Part shown: in pieces, positions 32,986-40,213 of the stretch | Layout of the letters: each line of letters opens with the position of its first letter | Numbering within the stretch: position 1 is the first letter of the stretch | Origin: Methylacidiphilales bacterium | GTDB lineage: Bacteria > Verrucomicrobiota > Verrucomicrobiia > Methylacidiphilales > UBA1321 | DNA: 40,512 nt | NCBI GenBank assembly: GCA_026225555.1 | Contig: JAMFSY010000022.1 | Span: 1-40,512, forward strand | Direction of reading: 5' to 3' | Position numbers and translations under genes: made by a program | Notes under the pieces: model-generated | What the model was told of the DNA's origin: nothing | The model's input: only the letters and a program-made list of their open reading frames with translations | Databases searched by the model: none

Positions 32986-34287
32986 ATGACTCCTGGTATC
33001 CGCCCATTACGAACGCCTTCATGGGCCAGAATTGTCAAAATCGGGTTAGCCATTGTGGTCGTTGTGGTTTGTGCGGGAAGCTTGGCGGCGCGGGCTGACA
33101 CGCCAGCCGCGCCGGAAAACTTCGCCCAGTACTTGGTCGATCACCAAGCGGAACTCGGCCCCTTTTTCGATAAGAACGGCGGATCGCTCGTGGCCCAGGC
33201 CGTGCCTTACGTGCTGGCGTGGATCGGGCGGATCATGTTTATCACCCTGATTGTTGGGTGGGCTCTCGATGTCCTGCTGGGCCGCGGATTTTCGATGCTG
33301 TTTGCGCCACTCCTTTCGAAGACCACCCGGGCCGTGATTTATGCCACGGGCCGGTTGTTGCTGAGCGTGGTGCTGGCGATTTTATTCGGTGTGGGGGTCA
33401 CGCTGGTCTCGGGAGTGGCCCAGCTCGAGACGGCGCTGGGCGTACTGGCGGCGATCTTCGTCCTTCTTGCCGCCGCGGTGCAGGTCGGGTGGATTTACTA
33501 TCTCTATCGGACGGACATTTTCATGTCGCTGCTATTCTACGTCACGCTGGTGGTCGTGCATGGCTTCACCGCACTGGCTATTTCGGTGCCTTTGATCGGC
33601 GCGCACGCCAGCGACTCGGCGGTCACCTTCATTGATCACACCGTAACTCCGAAAGTGGAGGAGGAAGCCAAGGCGACACGCCAGGAATTGGCCACGATCG
33701 GTCCCGCCCATGATGACGTCGCGGTGCAGGCCGCCCGTTTGCAGGAACAGATCCAGGAGGCCAAGACGGAACAGGATCGCCTGCGCAAGTCCATCGAGGA
33801 CCAGAAGAATTCCTCCATCTATCTATTTAGCCAGATCGTCAAGGTGCATGCGCGGGGCGACCTCGCGGCGGCACACGCCCAGTTCACCGACTTCCTTGCG
33901 AAATATCCCTCCGGCCCGCTGACCGGTCTGGCCAAGGGCCAGTTAGTCCAGGTGGACAGCGAAATCTCCGCGCAGGAACTTCAGAAGCAACAGGCCGAGG
34001 CGGCCGCCGCGCTCGCAGCCACCCAGGCCCGGGCCGATCTCCTCGCGCGCGCGGCCCGCGGACAGGTCACTCTTTCCGAGATGCGAAACGCGTTGATTGG
34101 CAAGAGCCGTGCGGATGTCAGTGCCCTCCTGGGGCCGCCCGCGGAAACGGCCTCGGATCGCTGGGGCTTTGACCAGCAAATGATCTTCAATCCGATGACC
34201 AACGCGAAGACAGGGCTGACCGTTTACTTTACCGAGGGAATCGTGCAGGGCGTCGATTACTACTACGGAGCGGGAGGCGCACGATGA
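32986..34287 (+). CDS. Membrane protein with coiled coil and C-terminal BamE-like domain
   Basis: The 433-residue protein has a signal sequence (residues ~16-37, IVKIGLAIVVVVVCAGSLAARAD), four to five helices (~70-210, e.g. LLLSVVLAILFGVGVTLVSG and GVLAAIFVLLAAAVQVGWIY), a coiled-coil and TPR-like region (residues ~225-360, rich in Gln, Ala, Glu), then a C-terminal domain LSEMRNALIGKSRADVSALL, GPPAETASDRWGF. This last part resembles the SmpA/BamE fold, in which LiGKs..eV...lG.P is the typical opening. The next gene overlaps by 4 bp (ATGA) and carries the same kind of domain, so the two products probably act together in the envelope. Function unknown. Confidence 0.65.
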   Translation: MTPGIRPLRTPSWARIVKIGLAIVVVVVCAGSLAARADTPAAPENFAQYLVDHQAELGPFFDKNGGSLVAQAVPYVLAWIGRIMFITLIVGWALDVLLGRGFSMLFAPLLSKTTRAVIYATGRLLLSVVLAILFGVGVTLVSGVAQLETALGVLAAIFVLLAAAVQVGWIYYLYRTDIFMSLLFYVTLVVVHGFTALAISVPLIGAHASDSAVTFIDHTVTPKVEEEAKATRQELATIGPAHDDVAVQAARLQEQIQEAKTEQDRLRKSIEDQKNSSIYLFSQIVKVHARGDLAAAHAQFTDFLAKYPSGPLTGLAKGQLVQVDSEISAQELQKQQAEAAAALAATQARADLLARAARGQVTLSEMRNALIGKSRADVSALLGPPAETASDRWGFDQQMIFNPMTNAKTGLTVYFTEGIVQGVDYYYGAGGAR

Positions 34288-35060
34288 AATCAAGCACCTT
34301 TTTTATCCGGATCGCGCTGCTCTTGGGCGCAGGTCTTTTGACTCCGGCCCTGGTTCGTGCTGATGGACCGAAGCTCTCCGCGGATCGTTTGGACCTGCTG
34401 GATGAGCGAGGCTACTTCACGCCCGAATTCAAGGCCTCCGTGCATGATCTCGTGGAGGCCAGGCAGGAAGTGGAACTGGCCAAGCAGGAGGAAGTTAAAC
34501 TCCGCGCTCAACTGCCCGATCTGCAAAACCAAAACGCCGCCGCGCAGGCCGAAACAGCCCGTCTTCAAAAGGAGCTCGATGTTTACGCCCATCCGGAAGA
34601 TGCCGATTTCGACGCGCTCCAGAATGGGATGAAGAATTCCGCCATGGCGCCGGAAGAGCGTTTGGCGCTGGCGCAGGCCTTCGTGTGGTCCTACCCGACC
34701 GATCCTCATCAAGCTGAGGCGGAGCAGGATCTCCAACAGATCCAGAAGCAGATTGCCAACCGGACCCAGGCGGAGAAGGACGCCGATGCCGCCCGCATCG
34801 CCGCGCACGCCAAACTGGTGCAGCGCGCCGAGGCGAGGGACCTCTCGCTTTCGGAATGGCAGGACTTCCTACGAGACATGTCGCAAGAGGAAATCGTAAC
34901 CTATCTCGGGCACGCGCAATCGGGTGGAGAGGATTACTGGATTTACGACGGCGATCTCACCACGGACCCTCTTACCCAGGCGAGGGTGGGACTGCAGATC
35001 CATTTCAATGGCACCAGAGTCATCAGCGTCGGTGCACAGCCGCATCCTCCGAAAAGATAG
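34284..35060 (+). CDS. Exported coiled-coil protein with C-terminal BamE-like domain
   Basis: The 258-residue protein has a cleavable signal (FFIRIALLLGAGLLTPALVRA), a coiled coil (residues ~52-95, EARQEVELAKQEEVKLRAQL), a helical region resembling the TPR-like part of the preceding protein (FVWSYPTDPHQAEAEQDLQQ), and a C-terminal domain: LSLSEWQDFLRDMSQEEIVT, YLGHAQSGGEDYWIYDG, DPLTQARVGLQIHFNG. This aligns with the last ~75 residues of the upstream protein (QVTLSEMRNALIGKSRADVS; MTNAKTGLTVYF). It looks like a paralogue that lost the membrane helices. Coupled by ATGA overlap at 34284. No established function. Confidence 0.65.
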   Translation: MKSSTFFIRIALLLGAGLLTPALVRADGPKLSADRLDLLDERGYFTPEFKASVHDLVEARQEVELAKQEEVKLRAQLPDLQNQNAAAQAETARLQKELDVYAHPEDADFDALQNGMKNSAMAPEERLALAQAFVWSYPTDPHQAEAEQDLQQIQKQIANRTQAEKDADAARIAAHAKLVQRAEARDLSLSEWQDFLRDMSQEEIVTYLGHAQSGGEDYWIYDGDLTTDPLTQARVGLQIHFNGTRVISVGAQPHPPKR

Positions 35061-35398
35061 TTCATTCGCCGCGACTTACATAGGGGCGCCGATGCTGGCC
35101 GGGGTAACATTGCATTTCACCCGATTGGTTCGTAAATTGCGTTGAATGTACGCAATGTTTAAGTCCTTTTTTGCCCAGTTGCCCCATTAAGATCTTGTAA
35201 CCTGGCGGCGCTTTTCTTCTCCGGCCGATCGATTTCTCAAAAAAGAGTCTCCCCGATCTCGTTCGTAAACCTCGGGTACCAAGTCGTTTTCAGTAAAGGG
35301 GATGGAATGCCGTGGCGAAACGTGAAGCCGTCCCGCTTCGCCAGTTATTTACTTAGGTGAGATGACGGATTGCGGGCACAGACGTCTTTATACTTGGT
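35061..35398. other. Intergenic region without a supported gene
   Basis: This 338-bp gap holds two inverted repeats. The first, attgcgt/acgcaat at 35136-35156, is followed 10 nt later by a T6 run, perhaps a weak terminator. The second, tggcgaa/ttcgcca at 35313-35343, has a 17-nt loop. A TATACT at 35389-35394 sits only 4 nt before the ATG of the NlpC/P60 gene. I recognise no known riboswitch or small RNA. Confidence 0.5.
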
Positions 35399-36226
35399 AT
35401 GGGCGTCATTTCAATCGGGCTGGGGTGGGCGCTCATTTTGGCCTTGGGCACGGTACAAGCTAAAACTCAGGAAGGGCCGGATCTTTCGGCCACCGGAAAC
35501 GAACCCGCCTCCAAACCCATGACTTCTCCCGTGCTTAACACCTCGACGAATGTGGCGATCGTTTCCGAATGGGGTGATAGCCGGAGCCGCACGGCCAGCA
35601 TTGCGCTGGAGGATCTTACCGAATCGGCGGACCTCTCTCCTGCCGTGAAGCGTTTGCTGGAAGAGGGGCTGGCCCTGGCTCAGCGCAACCTCTCCTATCA
35701 ATATGGCTCCGCCGATCCCGAAAATGGCGGCATGGATTGCTCAGGTACGATTTACTACCTGCTGCGGCGTGCGGGCGTGATGGAAGTCCCACGCGATTCC
35801 AGCGGCCAATATAGCTGGATCTGGAAGGAAAGCCGTTTCCAGGCCGTGATCAGTTCCAATCCCGACACCTTCGAGTTGAAAAGGCTGAAGCCCGGCGACC
35901 TCCTTTTTTGGACAGGCACCTATCGCATCGACCGCGATCCTCCCGTAACGCATGTCATGATTTATCTGGGGACGGATCGCCACAATGGCCATCGCCTGAT
36001 GCTAGGCGCGAGCGATGGACGGACTTTTGAGGGCAAGCCGCGTTACGGCGTCAGCGTTTTCGATTTCAAATTGCCGGGGGCGATGGGGAAAGTTCGCACG
36101 GCAGACACAACCCCAAACGAGGAAGGGAGCCGCTTTGTCGGTTACGGCTCCATTCCCGGTTTGGAGGGAGAGGACGGATCGATGGGAAAATCGAAGTCCG
36201 CTCCCACTTCAAAAGGACCCCTATGA
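35399..36226 (+). CDS. NlpC/P60 family cell-wall hydrolase
   Basis: The 275-residue protein has a signal peptide (ISIGLGWALILALGTVQA), a ~60-residue linker, then an NlpC/P60 domain (~90-245). Visible are QYGSADPENGGMDCSGTIYY with the catalytic cysteine at Cys114, LKPGDLLFWTGTY, and VTHVMIYLGTD with the histidine at His185. Such enzymes cleave peptide stems of peptidoglycan, commonly between D-gamma-glutamate and the diamino acid. The start at 35399 follows TATACT by 4 nt, so the mRNA could be leaderless or the true start could lie further downstream. The next gene overlaps by 4 bp (ATGA). Confidence 0.85.
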   Translation: MGVISIGLGWALILALGTVQAKTQEGPDLSATGNEPASKPMTSPVLNTSTNVAIVSEWGDSRSRTASIALEDLTESADLSPAVKRLLEEGLALAQRNLSYQYGSADPENGGMDCSGTIYYLLRRAGVMEVPRDSSGQYSWIWKESRFQAVISSNPDTFELKRLKPGDLLFWTGTYRIDRDPPVTHVMIYLGTDRHNGHRLMLGASDGRTFEGKPRYGVSVFDFKLPGAMGKVRTADTTPNEEGSRFVGYGSIPGLEGEDGSMGKSKSAPTSKGPL

Positions 36227-36777
36227 GTATGATGCATTGTTCCCTTCTCTCGCTCGGTTGTGCGTTCGGTTTCACGCCGCCCGCCAATCAGGGAGCGCTC
36301 ACCGCGTTGAAAGGCCTCAAGATCGCCCAGCGGCGACTGCGCCCCGAGGTTCGCGCGAAGCTGCTTAGCGTCGCCAGCGCGCGAGCCAATCACGACCTGG
36401 TGCCGGATGCCTGGCGCTTCGTCTTCCTGGATCCCGCGACCAGCGGCCATTGCCGCGTCGTCACGGTGGCGGCGAAGACCTCGTCGGAGCATCCCGACAC
36501 GGTCGAGGCCTTCAGCGCCACGAAGCAGGATAACGTGGCCACCGCGCCAATCATTCCCCAAGGCAAATTGCTCATTGATTCGGACAAGGCGCTGGCGGTG
36601 GTGCGCGGGCAATCCAAATTGAAAGGCGTCCGCACGGTGGAATTTCGATTGATCCAGCAGAAGGGCAACCAGGAGCCTTATTGGTCGATGCAATTTTTTG
36701 CGGAGAACGGCGAGATGCTCGTTCAATTCCGTGTCGGTGCGAAAACGGGAACGCTCGATTCCAGCACGGAAAAGTAG
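36223..36777 (+). CDS. Hypothetical exported protein, coupled to the NlpC/P60 gene
   Basis: The 184-residue protein starts at an ATG overlapping the upstream stop (ATGA). The N-terminus MSMMHCSLLSLGCAFGF is mildly hydrophobic and may be an export signal, though weak. The mature part contains LLSVASARANHDLVPDAWRF, VFLDPATSGHCRVVTVAA, GQSKLKGVRTVEFRLIQQKG and YWSMQFFAENGEMLVQFRVG, a strand-rich pattern that could be a PepSY-like or small beta fold. I recognise no family with confidence. The gene ends 5 bp before the convergent tRNA. Confidence 0.55.
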   Translation: MSMMHCSLLSLGCAFGFTPPANQGALTALKGLKIAQRRLRPEVRAKLLSVASARANHDLVPDAWRFVFLDPATSGHCRVVTVAAKTSSEHPDTVEAFSATKQDNVATAPIIPQGKLLIDSDKALAVVRGQSKLKGVRTVEFRLIQQKGNQEPYWSMQFFAENGEMLVQFRVGAKTGTLDSSTEK

Positions 36778-36782
36778 TCCCG

Positions 36783-36855
36783 TGGAGCCTAGGGGATTCG
36801 AACCCCTGACCTCCTCAATGCCATTGAGGCGCTCTACCAACTGAGCTAAGACCCC
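36783..36855 (-). tRNA. tRNA-Ala (anticodon GGC)
   Basis: The minus strand folds into a complete cloverleaf. The acceptor stem GGGGTCT pairs with AGGCTCC (two G-T wobbles), followed by the D arm with AGCTCAGTTGGTAGAGC. The anticodon stem CCTCA/TGAGG has loop ATGGCAT and anticodon GGC, and the T arm is AGGGGTTCGAATCCCCT. The discriminator is A and CCA is not encoded, so it must be added after transcription. A small hairpin (cgttcgt/acgaacg, 36864-36881) lies just upstream. Confidence 0.96.
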
Positions 36856-36927
36856 GGAACGGACGTTCGTGAGGACGAACGCGCGAACGGGGAGGATAAG
36901 GGTTTCGGCTTTCGCTTACAACGGAAA

Positions 36928-37542
36928 TCAATCGTTTTTAGGCGCGGTGCCGGAAAGCGCCTCCAGCTCCCGGACGGCGCGGGTCTGGTCCGCGTGGCCC
37001 AGAAAATACCAAGCGAGATAACCGAGATTCAAGGCGCTCCAGCTTGCGAGGAGAACGACGTAAAAAAGACGGAACATCGCGAGGGTTTGCCAAGCCGCCA
37101 AAAGTCCGAAAAGAAAGAAGAAGCTCCACAGGAAAAGCCAGTGGACCGTGTAGGCCGAGAAGAAGGTGGTGGGACGGGCGGAACTGATGCCACCCAATTT
37201 TGGCTTCTCCAGGGGATAAAAATAATCGGCTTCCAGGACCGATTCCAGAAACAGATTTTCGCCGAGAAGCGTATTGAGCCGCCGCTCCAGCGCCGCGGCT
37301 TGGATACGGGCAAAATCGACGAAGTGAAGATAGAAGGAAGCCTGCACTCCCGCCGTAATCACCCCGAAAGGGAGAAGGGCCCGCACTGACGGATCAGGGA
37401 TGAGGTAGAGCAGTACCGCGACGAAAGCGGTCCCGATGATCCACCAGAAAAAGCGCGAAAAGTAAGCGGCCTGCATGGCCCGGGCCCGTTCCAGTTGACG
37501 CGTCAGCGCATCGTATTTCAACGCCTGAAGGGGGTCGCTCAC
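36928..37542 (-). CDS. Hypothetical four-helix membrane protein
   Basis: The 204-residue protein starts at a GTG (MSDPLQALKYDALTRQLERA) and has four hydrophobic segments in two hairpins: ~31-47 (WWIIGTAFVAVLLYLI), ~53-73 (ALLPFGVITAGVQASFYLHF), ~133-152 (WLFLWSFFFLFGLLAAWQTL) and ~157-178 (LFYVVLLASWSALNLGYLAW). Between them is a soluble loop with ERRLNTLLGENLFLESVLEA. Both termini are predicted cytoplasmic. I recognise no family. A REP-like hairpin (37595-37621) sits immediately upstream, between this gene and the small basic protein gene. Confidence 0.65.
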   Translation of the reverse strand: MSDPLQALKYDALTRQLERARAMQAAYFSRFFWWIIGTAFVAVLLYLIPDPSVRALLPFGVITAGVQASFYLHFVDFARIQAAALERRLNTLLGENLFLESVLEADYFYPLEKPKLGGISSARPTTFFSAYTVHWLFLWSFFFLFGLLAAWQTLAMFRLFYVVLLASWSALNLGYLAWYFLGHADQTRAVRELEALSGTAPKND

Positions 37543-37594
37543 GTCCTCACGATGATGGAGCGCGTCACGCGGCGCAAGGCTTCTTCTTCTGATA

Positions 37595-37621
37595 GGTAGG
37601 GACGGCAGTCTCTGCTGTCCG
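37595..37621 (+). repeat. Single REP-like hairpin 1 (GGTAG head)
   Basis: GGTAG at 37595-37599 is followed by a stem ggacggcag/ctgctgtcc (37600-37608, 37612-37620; one wobble) and a 3-nt loop. A 27-nt sequence of the same plan occurs inverted at 38870-38896. Confidence 0.75.
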
Positions 37622-37628
37622 ACTTTTC

Positions 37629-37787
37629 CTACTTTCGTTTCGCCGTCTTGGCCGGCGTCTTACGCGACGGCTTGACGGGCTTAAGCTCGCTCAGCCCCGT
37701 GGCCTGTAAGGCGATGGAAAGGGCCTTTTGGCCGGCATCGGTGCGTTTCGCGGGCTTCACGGCTTTCTTGGCTGGTTTCTTGGGCAT
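37629..37787 (-). CDS. Small lysine/alanine-rich basic protein
   Basis: A 52-residue frame runs from ATG at 37787 to TAG at 37631-37629. It begins MPKKPAKKAVKPAKRTDAGQ and ends with a PSRKTPAKTAKRK tail; about a third of the residues are Lys or Arg. The composition and PAKK repeats resemble histone H1-like C-terminal domains and small DNA- or RNA-binding proteins; the middle (KALSIALQATGLSELK) could form one helix. The short length makes the call uncertain, but the composition is far from random translation and the reading frame fills the gap between neighbours. Confidence 0.6.
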   Translation of the reverse strand: MPKKPAKKAVKPAKRTDAGQKALSIALQATGLSELKPVKPSRKTPAKTAKRK

Positions 37788-37887
37788 GACTTAAGTTCGC
37801 ACGTCCCGAGCCGGAAGGGGAAAGAAAATCCAAACGGATCGACGGCACTCAACTGAGCTTTCGACAAGCAGCGGATGAGCGATTTAA

Positions 37888-38859
37888 ATGAGGACAATGA
37901 ATCGGTTGCGTATCCTGTTTGGAATTTTCATCTGCCTGTTGCTGGTTCCGCTCGAGGGCTCGCCCAACCCGCCGGCGACCACGAATGCGCCACCGCTCGC
38001 GGACACGGCGTTTCACGTTCTCGCGCTGCCTGGTCATTTTCCCGATTGGCTGAAAGCGAGTCTCGCCCAGAAACTGCAGGTTGTCATCGACGTGCAAACT
38101 TACCGGACGCCGGAGGAGGCGGCCTCCCTTCTGGTCGCGCCGAACGCGCAGGTGGATCTCGCGTTGGTGCCGGATCGGATCATCCCCGGCTTGATTGCGG
38201 CGAAGGCGTTGCGCGACCTCCCGGCGGAACGCGGGGTGAAGCCGGACCATCTTTATCTCGGCCATTATCTCGACCGCGACAATCGCTTCGCGTGGCCCTA
38301 CGCGTGGAACCTCATCGCCATTGCCTACAACCCGCACGCGGTCAAAATCGCACCGCAACATTGGGCCGATTTGGCGGCGACAGATACCGTGAAGCGCACC
38401 TTTTTCCTCGATCCTTTCGTGGCGAAAGCGCTCGATCAAAAAGGGCAGCGTTGGGCGGAAGCGAAGCACGAGCCGGTCGAAAAATCCGACGCGCTGGAGG
38501 CGATGCCCTTGCCCGAGGCAGCGACGGAAGCGGAGGCGGCCTACCGTGTGGGCAATTACGGCGATCTGCGGCGGGACCTTGCCGCGCAGCCGGATTGGAA
38601 ATATGTGCTGCCCGAGGAAGGTTCCATCATCGTGATGGATCATCTGGTCCTTCCCGCCAGCGGGACGAATCCCGGCAGTGCCGATCGCGCGATTGCCCTG
38701 CTGATGGCTCCGGCGAACACGGCGCGGCTCGATTCCGAGAACATCGCGGCGGTGACGCAAAAGGAAGCTTTGCCGCTGGTGCCGCCCGAGCTGGCGCGAG
38801 ATCCGTTGCTGTATCCGACGCCGCACTTGATGAACAATAGTTCTTTCGCGAAGAAGTAG
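37888..38859 (+). CDS. Extracellular solute-binding protein, PotD/PotF-like
   Basis: The 323-residue protein has a signal peptide (LRILFGIFICLLLVPLEGS) and resembles the spermidine/putrescine-binding PotD family. AWPYAWNLIAIAYNPHAV corresponds to the hinge segment. The C-terminal run of EEGSIIVMDHLVLPASGTNP, RAIALLMAPANTARL, and DPLLYPTPHLM matches the family's conserved closing part. No ABC permease or ATPase is next to it, so it is an orphan binding protein or a divergent homologue with another role. An ATG at 37897 is an alternative start. Parallel ORFs in the other frames are shadows. Confidence 0.8.
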   Translation: MRTMNRLRILFGIFICLLLVPLEGSPNPPATTNAPPLADTAFHVLALPGHFPDWLKASLAQKLQVVIDVQTYRTPEEAASLLVAPNAQVDLALVPDRIIPGLIAAKALRDLPAERGVKPDHLYLGHYLDRDNRFAWPYAWNLIAIAYNPHAVKIAPQHWADLAATDTVKRTFFLDPFVAKALDQKGQRWAEAKHEPVEKSDALEAMPLPEAATEAEAAYRVGNYGDLRRDLAAQPDWKYVLPEEGSIIVMDHLVLPASGTNPGSADRAIALLMAPANTARLDSENIAAVTQKEALPLVPPELARDPLLYPTPHLMNNSSFAKK

Positions 38860-38869
38860 GGTTCATCGA

Positions 38870-38896
38870 CGGACGCGAGGGACTCGCGTCCCTACC
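38870..38896 (-). repeat. Single REP-like hairpin 2 (GGTAG head, inverted)
   Basis: Arms ggacgcgag (38871-38879) and ctcgcgtcc (38883-38891) are perfectly complementary with a 3-nt loop, followed by ctacc. On the minus strand it reads GGTAG then the stem, matching the plan of the hairpin at 37595. It lies between convergent genes and may help end transcription. Confidence 0.78.
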
Positions 38897-38905
38897 TGGA
38901 AAGGT

Positions 38906-40051
38906 TTAGGCCGCGCCGATGGTCTCGAGAAACTGGTTGACCACGAGCGGCGCGGAGCAATATTTCTCCGCGATCTCCCGGGCGGTACGGGCGTGCCGGG
39001 CAGGATCTTTCGCCACGGTTTCCAAGGCCGTCACTGCGCTGGACTCATCGTGAAAGGTCAGCAGGCCTTCGCCTTGGGGATAGAAATCGCTCCAGCCGGT
39101 GTCCTGCAAAATCACGGGACGGCCGAGCGCGAGATACATGGCGCTGCGGTCGCTAAACCACCCGCAGTGCGAGCGGACATAGCCGTTCTTGGCCACGCAA
39201 AATTCGCCCCGGCTTTGCGCGGCATAATCGCGGTAATGCTGCCAGGGCGAGTTAAGCGGGCGCGCATCGATCAGGTTCCAGCCGCTGGCGAGGAATTGCT
39301 GCACCGCTTTGTCCTCGGGATGGAGATCGGTCGCGATTTCGAGCTTCTCCTTGGTGCGGCGAGGGAGATCAACGAGGCGGGCAAACTCCTCCGATTTGTT
39401 GCCGTACCACTCGCCATCGTACTCGACCTGCGGATAGCCGTACCAATGGGTAAACGTGGTCCAGACCTGACCCGGCTCAGGCGATTGGGGCGTAAAATAA
39501 TCGAGCATGACCGGCACGCCGAGCGGCAGCCAGGTGCGTCCCGCCAGCGGCGCATGGCAACCCGGTTGGCCGAGGTGGCGCCCGATGGAGACAAAAATAT
39601 CGTGCGCGTGAAAGTGCATATCGACCTTATAGACCTCCGCCCAGATCTGGGTGAAGGCGGGATCGAGATCGACATAGACGCGCTGCCGGGGGGCGGCGAG
39701 CACATCGTCCTGGCGAAAGTGGCCCGAGATATTGAAGAACAAATCCGCGTCACGGGCGAAGCGCATGAGTTCGTCGAGTTCAGGTGCGCGGCCATCGACG
39801 AGAAGCGTCGCGCGATCCTGCAAACCGAATTCGGTGACGATGTCGTTCCAGTAAGTCAGATTGGCGCTGAGCGAGGGGGCGCAATTTTTCCCGGCGGCAT
39901 CGATGCACTTCGCGCTCGGCACGTCTTCGACCATCCAGACATCCCATCCGGCGGCGCGAAACCCGAGGACCCACTGGAGAAAGGCCCAGGTGTTGCCCGC
40001 GGCGTGGAGCGGGTAGGAGGCGATGCCGACTCCGATGACGATGCGAGGCAT
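38906..40051 (-). CDS. Glycosyltransferase, GT-B group 1-like
   Basis: The 381-residue protein starts MPRIVIGVGIASYPLHAAGN (Rossmann-like first strand, donor/acceptor domain) and has FRAAGWDVWMVEDV, then in the C-terminal domain GEFCVAKNGYVRSHCGWFSD, RSAMYLALGRPVILQDTGW and a closing EGLLTFHDESSAVTALETV. The second part resembles the 'Glycos_transf_1/CgeB' region in which a late serine/glutamate segment binds nucleotide sugar. The role in surface glycan synthesis is inferred from the neighbouring sugar-nucleotide enzyme. The donor and acceptor are not known. The start at 40051 lies next to a family 2 repeat. Confidence 0.7.
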   Translation of the reverse strand: MPRIVIGVGIASYPLHAAGNTWAFLQWVLGFRAAGWDVWMVEDVPSAKCIDAAGKNCAPSLSANLTYWNDIVTEFGLQDRATLLVDGRAPELDELMRFARDADLFFNISGHFRQDDVLAAPRQRVYVDLDPAFTQIWAEVYKVDMHFHAHDIFVSIGRHLGQPGCHAPLAGRTWLPLGVPVMLDYFTPQSPEPGQVWTTFTHWYGYPQVEYDGEWYGNKSEEFARLVDLPRRTKEKLEIATDLHPEDKAVQQFLASGWNLIDARPLNSPWQHYRDYAAQSRGEFCVAKNGYVRSHCGWFSDRSAMYLALGRPVILQDTGWSDFYPQGEGLLTFHDESSAVTALETVAKDPARHARTAREIAEKYCSAPLVVNQFLETIGAA

Positions 40052-40064
40052 GGTGGGATTATAG

Positions 40065-40174
40065 ATCGGTCATCCTGAGCTTGTCGAAGGATCAGCTTCT
40101 GATCGGCGTACGCATGACCTGATAAGTGCGAGTTCTCCGGGAGCTGATCCTTCGACGAGCTCAGGATGACCGAT
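40065..40174. repeat. Dispersed long inverted repeat, family 2, copy 4
   Basis: This copy has arms of 33 bp (40065-40097 and 40142-40174) with one mismatch that would be a G-U pair in RNA, around a 44-nt loop. The core is the same as in copies at 3046 and 4406, while the loop is different. It sits between the glycosyltransferase and decarboxylase genes. Confidence 0.92.
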
Positions 40175-40182
40175 TGGAGCGT

Positions 40183-40205
40183 CGGCGGTCATCGACCGCC
40201 GCTAC
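40183..40205 (-). repeat. Single REP-like hairpin 3 (GTAG head, inverted)
   Basis: Arms cggcggtc (40183-40190) and gaccgccg (40194-40201) close a 3-nt loop and are followed by ctac (40202-40205). On the minus strand this is GTAG plus an 8-bp stem, the same plan as the other REP-like hairpins. Confidence 0.75.
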
Positions 40206-40213
40206 AGAAGAAA

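Noticed and set aside
35061-35398. Riboswitch or small RNA in the 338-bp gap
   Set aside because: Two inverted repeats are present but they match no known riboswitch core I can recognise, so no RNA gene is called.
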